This document shows, one piece after another, positions 47,276 through 56,741 of a stretch of DNA of 64,000 nt. Origin of the DNA: Rutpela maculata. Its lineage: Eukaryota; Arthropoda; Insecta; Coleoptera; Cerambycidae. The notes beneath the pieces are model-generated. The model was not told where the DNA came from, did no database searches, and saw nothing but the letters and a program-made list of their open reading frames with translations. Each line of letters opens with the position of its first letter. The first letter of the stretch is position 1. The stretch lies in contig OW386285.2 in assembly GCA_936432065.2 (NCBI GenBank), positions 30,807,920-30,871,919 on the forward strand, in the 5' to 3' direction. The translations under genes were made by a program, and so were the position numbers.

Positions 47276-48012
47276 TAGTTATGAAATATATATTAGTAAA
47301 ATGTATAAAACAAAAAATATATTATAGAGTTAATATTTCGCAGAAATTTTCATATCATTATGTTAGTGAACGAATTCTGAACAACTTTCAAAATGTCCGT
47401 CTGCCCGTCCATTCGTCCGTCTGTCCGTTCGTCACGTTTCTTGTAAGCACGATAACTTAAGAAAGAAAAGTTCGATTGTATAGAAATTTGGAAAGTAAGT
47501 TAGCGTTAGCTAGAGGAAGAACCCTATTGTTTTTGAAAAAAATCAATCAGTAAATAAAAAGGTTATTAATCATTTAAATAAAAAAAAAATGTTCTTAATT
47601 TTTGTCACTTTTACTTGAATAGAAATCTTGCGAAATGATATTCTCTATAATTTTTTTTTGTTTATACATTTTACTATATATATATATTTCATAATAATAT
47701 ACCTAATCCGTTTAAATATAATTCTGGAAGGTTATATATTACAGACATTCAATTTTTACAGTAATGTGTGATGGCCCAATGACTAAAGCTTTTTCAGTCC
47801 AAAGGTCTTGGGTTCGAATCCCTGACAAGGTGGTTGTTTTCTTCATTTTTTTTTCATACGTTTTTTTCACGACAAAGTTGGTATAACAAAATTTAAAATG
47901 TCCAAAAACTAACATTATTTACAAGAAAAATGCGAAGGGTATCCCATAGAATGTGAAACAGTTATATGAAAAGCTCAGTAAATCGGCGAAGAGTATAATG
48001 CTTCCACTAGTT
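47276..48012 (+). repeat. tRNA-module repeat, copy 4
   Basis: Tandem to copy 3 with the same order and the same end (CGGCGAAGAGTATAATGCTT). The GTCCGTCTGCCCGTCCATTC run is at 47395-47440. The tRNA-like box at 47766-47832 has TGATGGCCCAATGACTAAAG and GGGTTCGAATCCCTGAC, with a perfect B box; the anticodon arm is partly deleted. Confidence 0.8.
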
Positions 48013-48124
48013 TTGTCCGACTCCGAATTGATTATTTGAAAGGATGTTGTATATGAGAGAGATTAAGCGATAGTTTACTACTAAATGTGTATAATAACTG
48101 ATATAATGAACATACAGACATACT

Positions 48125-48820
48125 CAAGGAAGTAGTGGTTATGTTTATTTTAAAAAACCTGAATTATGATGATCTGCTATTGGCACATCGATCCATTTCA
48201 CTTCTTTCTTGCCTAACAGAAACATTCGAATGTATGATTCATAATATAATTCATGTACAATTCGCTATTACCAAAATACCAGTTTAGATTTCGTCGAGGA
48301 GTGAGTATAAATGATGCAGTAGCTCAGTTAGTCACAGACGGACAAAATACCTTTAATAAAAATTACTTTATGGCTACGCTATTTGTAGGTGCATATGATT
48401 TAGTCGATCTTTCATTATCTACTGTAAAATAAATTAATATTAGAATACAACATCTTATCCAATACATCAGTTAAATATAATAGAACTTCTCAATAATAGA
48501 AAAACTTTTCTGAAAGATCACCTCAACGAATTGCATGGTCCAAGAACTGTCAGTCAAGGTTTACCACAAGGCTCTGTTTTAAGCCCGGTACTGTTTAATA
48601 AGTACAATGGAAATTTACATCGAATATTTGACGATGATATTCGCACCATTCAATACTCAATATTACGTTTTACTCAATTCAAAATTCATTAAAGAAATGT
48701 GTAACTCGGTATATTGTCTATTGACTTAAAGATTGGTTAAATACTCATAATTCTGAACTGTCCGAAAACAAAACAGCGATAATGTTCATTAGTAAACATG
48801 AAAACAACCCTAACTGGCGG
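48125..48820 (+). pseudogene. Non-LTR RT gene, first part (upstream of the hAT insertion)
   Basis: With frame changes: SLLPKYQFRFRRGVSINDAV, AQLVTDGQNTFNKNYFMATL, FVGAYDLVDLSLS (RT motif with the catalytic Asp), then NNRKTFLKDHLNELHGPRTV, SQGLPQGSVLSPVLFN (about 48550-48600) and HNSELSENKTAIMFISKHEN up to 48812. The YxDD box region (48620-48700) is badly eroded. The gene resumes after the hAT element at 51804. Confidence 0.85.
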
Positions 48821-49674
48821 CAGAGCTGTTGAAAGTACCCAATGAAAGTACTTGAAGTACCAAATACCAAGTACCCGACGAAGTACTTGCTGCTCCAATT
48901 CCCAAGTACTATGACCTGAAGCAAAGTAATTCAAATACCAAATACTTGTCGAAAGTACTTCAAGTAAATCCCAAGTACCGTATTTCAAATATTTCAGATT
49001 ATTTGAAGTACTTCACTAGGTACTTCAAATCTCAAAGTAGTTCAATTACTCTAAAGTATTTCAAATACTCAAGTATTTCAAGTACTTTAACATATTTCAA
49101 ATGCTCCACAGTTCTTCCAATACCCATAAAAAAATTTATTTATTAAGTTTTTCTCTTAATAATTTGTTATTATTACTATTTATTAACAGCTTTCTTTAAC
49201 TCAGCATCATTCAAAAACAATAGAAAAAATAATTTATTATTATATAAATATAAAAACCAACAAAAATAAATATTGCTGCGGTCGATTTCCCTTCAAATGT
49301 CAGGAAAGTAATAAAGAAAATCAACTTATACACTATCGGAAAATGTTCGCTTGGGTATGGGCAATAAGAGCAAGCGAGAGTAAAGCAACTATTCTATTCT
49401 TTTTTATCATATAACACATCCTACAATCGTGCCACCTGCTTTCCCCACCACATGTGCGTGGGCAGCCTGTTTGTGGAATTTCAATTTGTTTCCGCCTTGA
49501 TGCTTGATGATTTGCCCCTATGGTAGAGCTCGGTAGACCCCTTTATTGTGGGCGGTCGGTTAAGTCGTTGAAACTATGAAACTATGCAACACTTAAGCCG
49601 GGATTTTCCGATACTGTATATAAAACATAGTAATAATTTTAGGTAAGTACAAGTACAAATAATAAAATTGAGAT

Positions 49675-49848
49675 CTATCTATTTCCATTAGCTTTCAATA
49701 GCACAAAATTTTCGAAATTTCCTTTAGTTAATGCATTTCTTCTAGGAGCATTTATAATTTCAGTAAATGAAAAGAGTCTTTCTACAGCTGAGGATGCAAG
49801 GCATGTATTAAACCGATAAAAAACTGTTTTTACTGAGAAGCAAGTTGG
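49675..49848 (-). pseudogene. hAT transposase dimerisation domain remnant
   Basis: 57 codons without a stop on the minus strand: PTCFSVKTVFYRFNTC, then LASSAVERLFSFTEIINAPR, RNALTKGNFENFVLLKANGN, R and stop. This is the hallmark hAT C-terminal (hATC) block, usually LPSSAAVERLFS...P.R..L....E..LLLKxN. Stops occur just upstream. The rest of the transposase was not traceable. Confidence 0.85.
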
Positions 49849-50774
49849 GTGTCAGAGTCATTTAAGTATTGAAAAATTTTTAATTGAATTCTTTTTTTAT
49901 CACTGGCTTTTATATAGTGTGTTTCACTTGAAATGGTAACAGCCCAATAACTTTTTATTTTTTCCGATTTGAATCAAATTTTACTTAAGTATGGAACCAA
50001 TTAGGATCTACTTATGACCAGAAAAGCATTCGCCTCCTACAAATGCAAAGCCACCTGCAGTACCAATATATGCGGGGAAAATAAAAAAAATCATATTAGG
50101 CATATTTTTATCGGAAAATTTTGTTAATGAAACTTGTTCAGAATTGTCCAAAAACCGTAAGTCCAAAATATAATCAAAATAAAAAAATGTATACATTTTG
50201 ATTAAAATAATGTCCAATATATATTTACACCATTTGAAAAGCCATAAAAAAAGCTTTTTAATTATATACATGGTATTTATCTTAAAAAAAATTTGTCTAA
50301 TTTACTATAAATTTACAATTTATCAAATTATTCATGGAAAACAAAAGTATGTAAATTAAAATAAACAATATGTTAGTTCTGTCAAGATACATGTTAGTAT
50401 CTAATTTCACTTTATTTTAAATAAAATGGAGAATTTCAATAATTGATATATATTTTTTCTACTCCCTTATGTAAATTTACTGTTTTTTGTACAGTCTGTA
50501 GAATGGATAAGTATGCAATTCCAGGTAACCGAACGGATCTATTTCATATCAGTTCTAGGATGGATATGAAATGAAACGGACCAATCACAGTTCGTGTATT
50601 AAGTACATATGCAACTATTCATTTTAAAATCAAATTAGTGCGTAAGCTGTCAAAGTAACTGTCAGTGTGTATTTGTGTAATATATTAATGTTTAATAAAT
50701 ATTGTAGTTTTTTAAGCTGGTCGTAGAAAAAGTATGCTGTACATACAACTCGAGTGGATTATCCAATCAAAAGA

Positions 50775-50807
50775 TTTGAGCACTCCGCCTACGGCGTCGT
50801 GCTCAAA
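50775..50807. repeat. GC-rich hairpin inside hAT element 3
   Basis: TTTGAGCAC..GCC-TAC-GGC..GTGCTCAAA forms a 9-bp plus 3-bp stem in an otherwise AT-rich region. Outer words GAGTGGATT (50754) and AATCCACTC (50836) extend the symmetry loosely. Confidence 0.65.
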
Positions 50808-51803
50808 CTTCTTTATCGCGCGATATGGATATCAAATCCACTCTTGTTTCACAAACTACTATTTCGGACTACCATGACTTATTGTAAGAAAATATAAAAC
50901 TTATAATATCTACTATAGTTTTTAAGAAACATTCCATACGTCATACATCATTGAAAAAGGTTTTTCTATGGCCTTTCTAATGGTGTAAAAATATATGGGG
51001 TATTCCATTTAAAAAAAACCAAAGTAAAGCTCGTATCTCAGAAATTTGACTTTTAATTGTTTTTCTGAAATGATTTTTGGAAAATAAACGTGATTTCTCA
51101 TAACTTTTATTTTTAAACGTTTTTACGTAACTCCAAAAATAACGAAGTTAAATGAGGTTCTAACGTTCGCGTGACCATCCTGTACAGTTGACTATAATAA
51201 GGAACTTTAGTCTAGTTAAAATAAAAAAAACACATTCTTAAATAAATTAATGTTCTGATACTTAGTACATACTAATAATAATATTTTTTTGTTTTTATGT
51301 GCCTTTGCTATTTTTCAAAAAGTTTGCCGTCCCTGGATTTTGCCGCCCTGGGCTATAGCTTCTATAGCCAACCTCCTAAATCCCCCACTGCCCACATAAT
51401 GTTAACACTGATTACTGAATAAAAACAGCTATGCAGTAACAATTTTTTAGTGAAATTTGTTTTTTAAAATATCTAAAACATGGAACTACAAGGACTTCAA
51501 ATACTTTTAACTAATTGAAATATCAAAAAACATATTTCAAATACTATAAATTGTTAAGTCTAGTACTTCAAATACCGGGACAGTACTTGAAATACCGGAG
51601 AGTATTTGAAATACCAAGCAAAGTAATTCAAATACCAGTATTTCTGAAAACCAAATACCAAATCCAAATACTCGAAGCAAAGTATTTCAAATACCAAGTA
51701 CCAAATACTAAGAATCGAAAGGATTTGAAGCAAAATACTTCAAATACTGAAAGTATTTGAAATACTTTTTTCAATTACTTTTATTTGAAGTACTCCAGCT
51801 CTG

Positions 51804-52240
51804 ACTGGCGGTTTCATAGGACTTAGCTACTTCGAAATGCCGATAGTAGATGAGCATAAATACTTAGGAATTATAGTGGACAAGAAGTTGTTTTGGACAG
51901 AACATATCCTAAATATAAAGTCTAGATGTGAAAAGAGTATCACAATACTAAAATCTGTCACAAAAATTTAATGGGGCGCCGAACTAGAACATCACTAATG
52001 TTTTACAGTACCAACCTTTTATCTATTCTCGACTATGGATGTTCATTCTACGGGTCCGCATCAAATTCTAATCTTAAAACCCTGGACAAAATACAGTTTG
52101 AAGGTCTTCGAATATGGCTTGGGGAAATGACATCATCTCCTACTGATGCCTTGTTATGCGAAGCACAACAGTTTCCAATAAAATTACGTAGAGAAAAAAT
52201 AAGCAAAACATTTATGATAAAAATCATAAAATAATCACAG
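51804..52240 (+). pseudogene. Non-LTR RT gene, second part (downstream of the hAT insertion)
   Basis: Continues the gene of 48125-48820: GGFIGLSYFEMPIVDEHKYL, GIIVDKKLFWTEHILNIKSR, CEKSITILKSVTKI, a stop, then RTRTSLMFYSTNLLSILDYG, CSFYGSASNSNLKTLDKIQF, EGLRIWLGEMTSSPTDALLC. This is the thumb and C-terminal region of a jockey/R1-like RT. One copy of the 8-bp duplication must be removed to restore the original join. Otherwise moderately decayed. Confidence 0.85.
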
Positions 52241-52279
52241 CAGTTTGAACGAAAAAAATTATCATCTCAGTATAGATTC

Positions 52280-52740
52280 TCTAACCAAACAATGTCTAAA
52301 TAAATACTCTCCTTTCTGATGTTTTATGTCATCAGGTAGACGGTTAAATAGTTTCTGGCCTATAAATCTTGGAGACTCACTTGTGATTTTTCATCTGGTA
52401 CAAGGTTCATGGAGTTTATTTTTTGTCTTGTATTGACATTATGGTAGTCACTAAAACTATTTCGATTTCTAAAAATATACATACAAATATAAAAATATAA
52501 ATGCCAGGTAAAATAAGAATTTTATTTCTATAAGATATCCTGACACGTGTGAGTATTCGGTATACCGATTATATACGGTAAGATACATTTTTGAGCAATT
52601 AGTACATTTAAAGGCGTGGTGGAGTTTCCCCAAAAACAGATACCATACCTTAAACGTGAATCAATTCGGGCATAATATAAATCAGTAAGTTGTTCCCTTG
52701 ATATAGAAGATACTTTGGATATCAAGATATCAAGAAGCGA
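52280..52740 (-). pseudogene. Jockey-type RT C-terminal fragment, another family
   Basis: On the minus strand ISSISREQLTDLYYARIDSR and LRYGICFWGNSTTPLNVLIA, QKCILPYIIGIPNTHTCQDI (52725-52530), followed by ILPGIYIFIFVCIFLE and, with stops, YRPETI near 52360. The order SRLRYGIxFWGNS..xxxAQK matches the region after the RT thumb of jockey elements. Tail to tail with the preceding fragment. Confidence 0.75.
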
Positions 52741-53934
52741 ATGAAAATGCCTACTGCGAATACCTATTGAATGAGATAACTTTTGTAGACCTTTTTTTTA
52801 TTTCAGCCACGTTTTAAATATATTCTATATATTTTACAAAAAATTGAAAACAATATTGTAATTATGAAAAAACAGTCTATAAAAGATTTTTTTGGATTTT
52901 AACGTTTCAGACTATGTAGATTACGAAAATTATGGTCTTTCAATTACATCAGTCTCTTTATCAATATGACTTTTGTAGGTCTCGTGTCTGCCTGTCTGGT
53001 GGAGATATATCTACACAACTATATGATCTGACACGCCAATACAAAGCCTTCTGTCTCCTACTTAATGGCTGCCGTATCAAATAAACAACGTACTTGTAAA
53101 TACTTTGCTGATTTTAAAAAAAGAATATATCCTGATCAAATGGTGTTCAAAAGTACCTGTCTCGTAACATGAGTCCGGTAGAAGATTTTTCAACGGAATT
53201 ATATGTTTTTTGGGGTGCTGAACACGAATTTGAAGTTTTCTGCCTCGTAGCAGTACCGGCTCAAATCGAAAAACGCAAAAAGCCTCGAAATTTCCGGAGT
53301 TTTTCCGGTTTTCCGCTCATATCTTGTAAACGACGCACAGTGGGGCCAATTACATCAAAAGTTGGCAGAAATTCGATAAAACAAAATTCATCAGAGCGGA
53401 CTAATTTTTTGAGGAACTAATAGCCCATAAGTCGAACATACAAAAAACGGTTTATTTGACGCTATTTATTGTAAGCGGTAGACGCCATGCCAGTCTAAGC
53501 TTGTGCATAGTGGAAATTAGAAGTTATAAAAATTAATCAGTGCGTGCGAGTGTTAGTTTGTTTTATTAATTTCTCAGTGAGGTTTCTACAAATTAATTTT
53601 TTCTCAGCATGGCTGCTTCACCTACAGGTAAAGTGACAAATAATTGCTATATTTGTTACCATACCAGTATTATTTAATTTATATGAATTTATATAAACCG
53701 ACCTGTTTCGTACGATACAATTTTAGGACATTTCTGTAAATCCTTATTGTTTTAAAATGTGCCTGAATCTGCCTGAACTGTGATATATACATAAAGTTAT
53801 TCGGAATAGTGTGTACTTTAAGAGTAGTAAATAAAAACTTGCTTATATTTGCGGCATTTTAAAATATCACTGCATATTCACGTGGCGTACGCACGTTACG
53901 AATGTTTAAATATTATTTAAATTTTACTTCCACA

Positions 53935-54290
53935 TTCACGAAGCAAAAAAATTTCAATTTTTTTTTTTGCCTAAATAGGTTTAAAATGCCGTGAAACGTC
54001 GAGAAAATAAATTTAAGCAATAAAAAATGTATTTATGTCTATCTGTAACTTTTTTGTTGACACGATTACTCGGAAACGGTTAGACATATTGACTTGAAAT
54101 TTGGTACACGTATGTGGTATAACGTGAACTGGAGGAGCTGGATTATATTTTGATGTCATTTCATCGGCGGGTTGGGGTGGTACAGGGGGGTAAATAGGTG
54201 TAAATAACTAAATCAAGCTAGTAAGAGTAAGTAGTACATAAACTTAGGATTTAGTGTTTGTTAAAAGAAAATCGGGAAAATGTTTGTACC
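53935..54290 (+). mobile_element. ACTTCCACATCC-family remnant, copy F
   Basis: Begins TTACTTCCACATTCACGAAG and keeps GCCGTGAAACGTCGAGA, GACACGATTACTCGGAAACG, TTGAAATTTGGTACACG and GGTTGGGGTGG. More diverged than the other copies; the right end is missing. Confidence 0.75.
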
Positions 54291-54380
54291 CCATTAAAAT
54301 TATTGGTGCAAATAAATGCCTATTGTAAATATACATTATACATTAACATATTTATTTTATAATAATTTAAATTCTTAGGT

Positions 54381-54512
54381 AGATAATCCCTATCTACTTA
54401 AGATTTTCAACAATATACTTTTATAACACTCTTAGCTAATATACTACTAGTTGTTAGAATTAGTACAAGAGTGTTACAAAAGTATATTGTTTAAATTCTT
54501 AAGTAGATAATT
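54381..54512. repeat. Small hairpin element
   Basis: CAACAATATACTTTTATAAC ACTCTT (54408-54433) is mirrored by AAGAGTGTTACAAAAGTATA TTGTT (54467-54491); outer words TATCTACTTAAG and CTTAAGTAGATA complete arms of about 45 bp. Confidence 0.8.
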
Positions 54513-55164
54513 AGCATAATTTATATATAATAGCCGATTTATTTTCCCTATTGTAATAGGATATAACTAACATAAACTAATTTAGTATTTCTGTACCCTT
54601 GAGAAGGGCTTAATACGCTAAAGCATGTGTAAAAGTCTTAACAAAATTGTTTTGAAATTGAAAAAGGTAATTTCGAAATTTTAAATACACATTTTTTCTA
54701 TATATTTAAAATACTGAATAGTGTTTTACAATCAGCCAATCACAGAATCGATTCAATAAATTAAAGTTTATGGTTTAATTAATCAAATGTAAATAAAAAT
54801 GAATAAAAATAATTTCTGCCAACTTTTGATGTAATTGGCCCCACTGTGCGACGCGTCGTACGGAAAATATTACTGTATTCAAAGTTGAAGAGAATTAGAG
54901 TCTCCGTCGAAAAACCTCCCTAACTTTCAAATTAGACCGCCATCGTCAGTCGAAAAAAGGCAATTTTTACCAACACTGCAATAAACTCACTTTTAGACGT
55001 CTGTGATTTGAAAACAGCCACTCTACGTGAAAAACTCGCCCAGTTTGCGACAAGTCGCACAATCTTGCAACACTGACGGTCGGCGCCGTTGTTAGACCGT
55101 TTTATCCACCTCACCCCAACACATCTGCTATGTTGGTCGTTGTGTGGTTCAATTTGCCGTGTGC

Positions 55165-55909
55165 TACCAGACTATCTCTAAACATCCAGAGCTTGAAGAG
55201 ACCGTTGGGAAATTCTTGGATCCGTCAGCCCAGCCAATGGCTGCTGCTGGAGAAAAATTTTAGATTGCCCTGTACGGGGCTAACCATCTAACAACTACCT
55301 TGAATGGACTGCGATACAAGCAGTACGTGACATCTGCCTTCAAGGTCCCCAGCAACATTGCATCCATCCCTCCCACCGATGTTGCAGCCTAGCAGCATAG
55401 CTGGCGTGTATATTTTCAAGTGCAGCAGTGGCTCGGCAATAGTTTGGATCCGAAACTGTGGGGTTGGAAGTCAACCAAAAATGGTCTGATCCCACTTACC
55501 ACCCTGAAACCCCCGGCTCCTGACAAACTAATGCAGCAAATATTCATGCAAGTGCCGCACTGACTGTGGTGGGCGTTGTGAATGCAGGCGCGCAGGTCTG
55601 TTCTGCACCCAACTCTGCTTCAACTGTGCCGATACCTGCACGAACGTGGACGAAAGAACCGACCTCGATGAGCAAGAAGACGACCCTCCGTTTGCTGCAC
55701 CGCTGTCAGAGGCAGGTGAGACTTCAGAAGGTAATTTATGCGTTAATTTACAACATAATAACTGGATGGCGTTGCTTTCAGGTAAAGAACAGCCATCACA
55801 GCCTGCCACTCCGAGTGCTGAAGAGCCTGAGCCGGGACCATCATCGTCCATTGAACATCCCACGCCCGGACTTTCCACAGTCCCAGCCAAACGAAGGAGA
55901 GTAAAATAA
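55165..55909 (+). pseudogene. CXC-tail protein C-terminus, two exons, broken
   Basis: Reads KHPELEETVGKFLDPSAQPM, AAAGEKF-stop-IALYGA, LRYKQYVTSAFKVPSNIASI, PPTDVAA-stop-QHSWRVYF, QVQQWLGNSLDPKLWGW, LKPPAPDKLMQQIF. After a one-base shift near 55548 comes the Cys cluster CKCRTDCGGRCECRRAGLFC and CTQLCFNCADTC, then an acidic segment. A 66-bp intron (55716-55781, GTGAGA...TTTCAG) separates the last exon KEQPSQPATPSAEEPEPGPS ... PAKRRRVK and stop, which ends in a basic, NLS-like tail. Two stops and a shift make it a pseudogene. The QVQQWLG, WGW and Cys-cluster order is the same as at 28.2 kb. It lies between the arms of a long-TIR element. Confidence 0.75.
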
Positions 55910-56741
55910 AATGGACATTGCTATCAGGTATTTTCTATACATCGCATCTTCACACTACAACTTACTTGCTCTTTTTTCCAGCAGACTATATGGTCTTCCC
56001 ATGATTTTTCCTCCAATATATATTGAAAAATTACTTTTACCTTGTAAATCTAAATGTAATTAATGAGTAAATATTTTTTTGTAAATGAGTACTTAATACA
56101 TCTACATAATACTTATAAATCCTCAAGTCAGATTTACAAAAAAAGGAGGGGGAAGGAAGGAGGGTCGGTACTTCAATTTAGAGTTGGGGAGGTGGGGGGG
56201 TTCATATTGACAGCGCAGAGTTGTTTATATTGGTCAAATAAGCGTTTAGAGGGGAAATGGAGAAATGATCAGTATATGCGTATATATTGATCCAAATTTA
56301 AAATTTCGGTGCTCACTGAACGCAAAATTTGATGCTTTACAACTTTTATTGTACGAGTTTTTCACGTAGAGTGGCTGTTTCAAATCACAGACGTCTAAAA
56401 GTGAGTTTATTGCAGTGTTGGTAAAAATTGCCTTTTCTCGACTGACGATGGCGACCTTATAAATCGGTCTAATTTAGAAGTTAGAAAGGTCGACGCAGAA
56501 TTTAATGCTCTTCAACTTTGAATACAGTAATATTTTCCGTACGACGCGTCGTTTGCAAGATATGAACGGAAAACCGGAAAAACTCCGAAAATTTCGAGGT
56601 TTTTTGCGTTTTTCGACCAGAGCCGGTACTGCTACGAGGCAGCAAACTTCAGATTCGTATTCAGCACCCCAAAAAACATATAATTCCGTTGAGAAACCTT
56701 CTGCTGGACTCATGTTACCAAAAAACTACCATTTGATCAGG

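Larger units (their letters stand above)
48821..51803 (-). mobile_element. hAT element 3 (AAGTACTTCAAATACC subterminal repeats)
   Basis: Ends CAGAGCTG(T) and ..CAGCTCTG are inverted, with exact 8-bp duplications ACTGGCGG at 48813-48820 and 51804-51811. Both subterminal zones (48830-49100 and 51490-51795) are arrays of AAGTACTTCAAATACC-like words in both orientations. A decayed hAT transposase C-terminus lies inside on the minus strand (49675-49848), which supports the superfamily call directly. It interrupts a non-LTR RT gene whose frame continues on both sides. Confidence 0.93.
53336..54848. mobile_element. Transib-like element 1 (CACAGTGGGG ends, 5-bp duplication)
   Basis: A 38-bp perfect terminal inverted repeat starts CACAGTGGGGCCAATT. 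Flanks CGACG at 53331-53335 and 54849-54853 are exact, and the right arm of the host element preserves the unoccupied site with a single CGACG. Because the target contains CG palindromes, a 3-bp reading (GAC with one more terminal base) is also possible. The ends begin with the RSS heptamer CACAGTG, and GC-rich 5-bp duplications are characteristic of Transib. No transposase is present, so it is non-autonomous. The interior holds an ACTTCC-family remnant, a 130-bp hairpin and an ATG-plus-donor exon-like segment at 53610. Confidence 0.78.
53131..56741. mobile_element. Long-TIR DNA element with a CXC pseudogene, interrupted
   Basis: Left arm 53131-53335 plus 54849-55065 matches right arm about 56330-56741 in inverse. 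Words are CCTGATCAAATGGT at the ends, AACATGAGTCC, ATGTTTTTTGGGGTGCTGAA, GGAGTTTTTCCGGTTTTCCG, CGACGCGTCGTACGGAAAAT, and TTTAGACGTCTGTGATTTGA. The left arm is split by the CACAGTGGGG element 53336-54848, and the intact right arm shows the empty site. CXC coding remnants fill the centre. No target duplication of the outer element was found. Confidence 0.85.

Noticed and set aside
45350..47832. Functional tRNA genes
   Set aside because: B boxes are good, but the cloverleafs have broken acceptor stems, deletions or insertions, and the boxes occur inside a dispersed repeat.
55528..55890. 120-codon minus-strand frame
   Set aside because: Antisense shadow of the CXC pseudogene exons, which carry the family motifs and splice sites.
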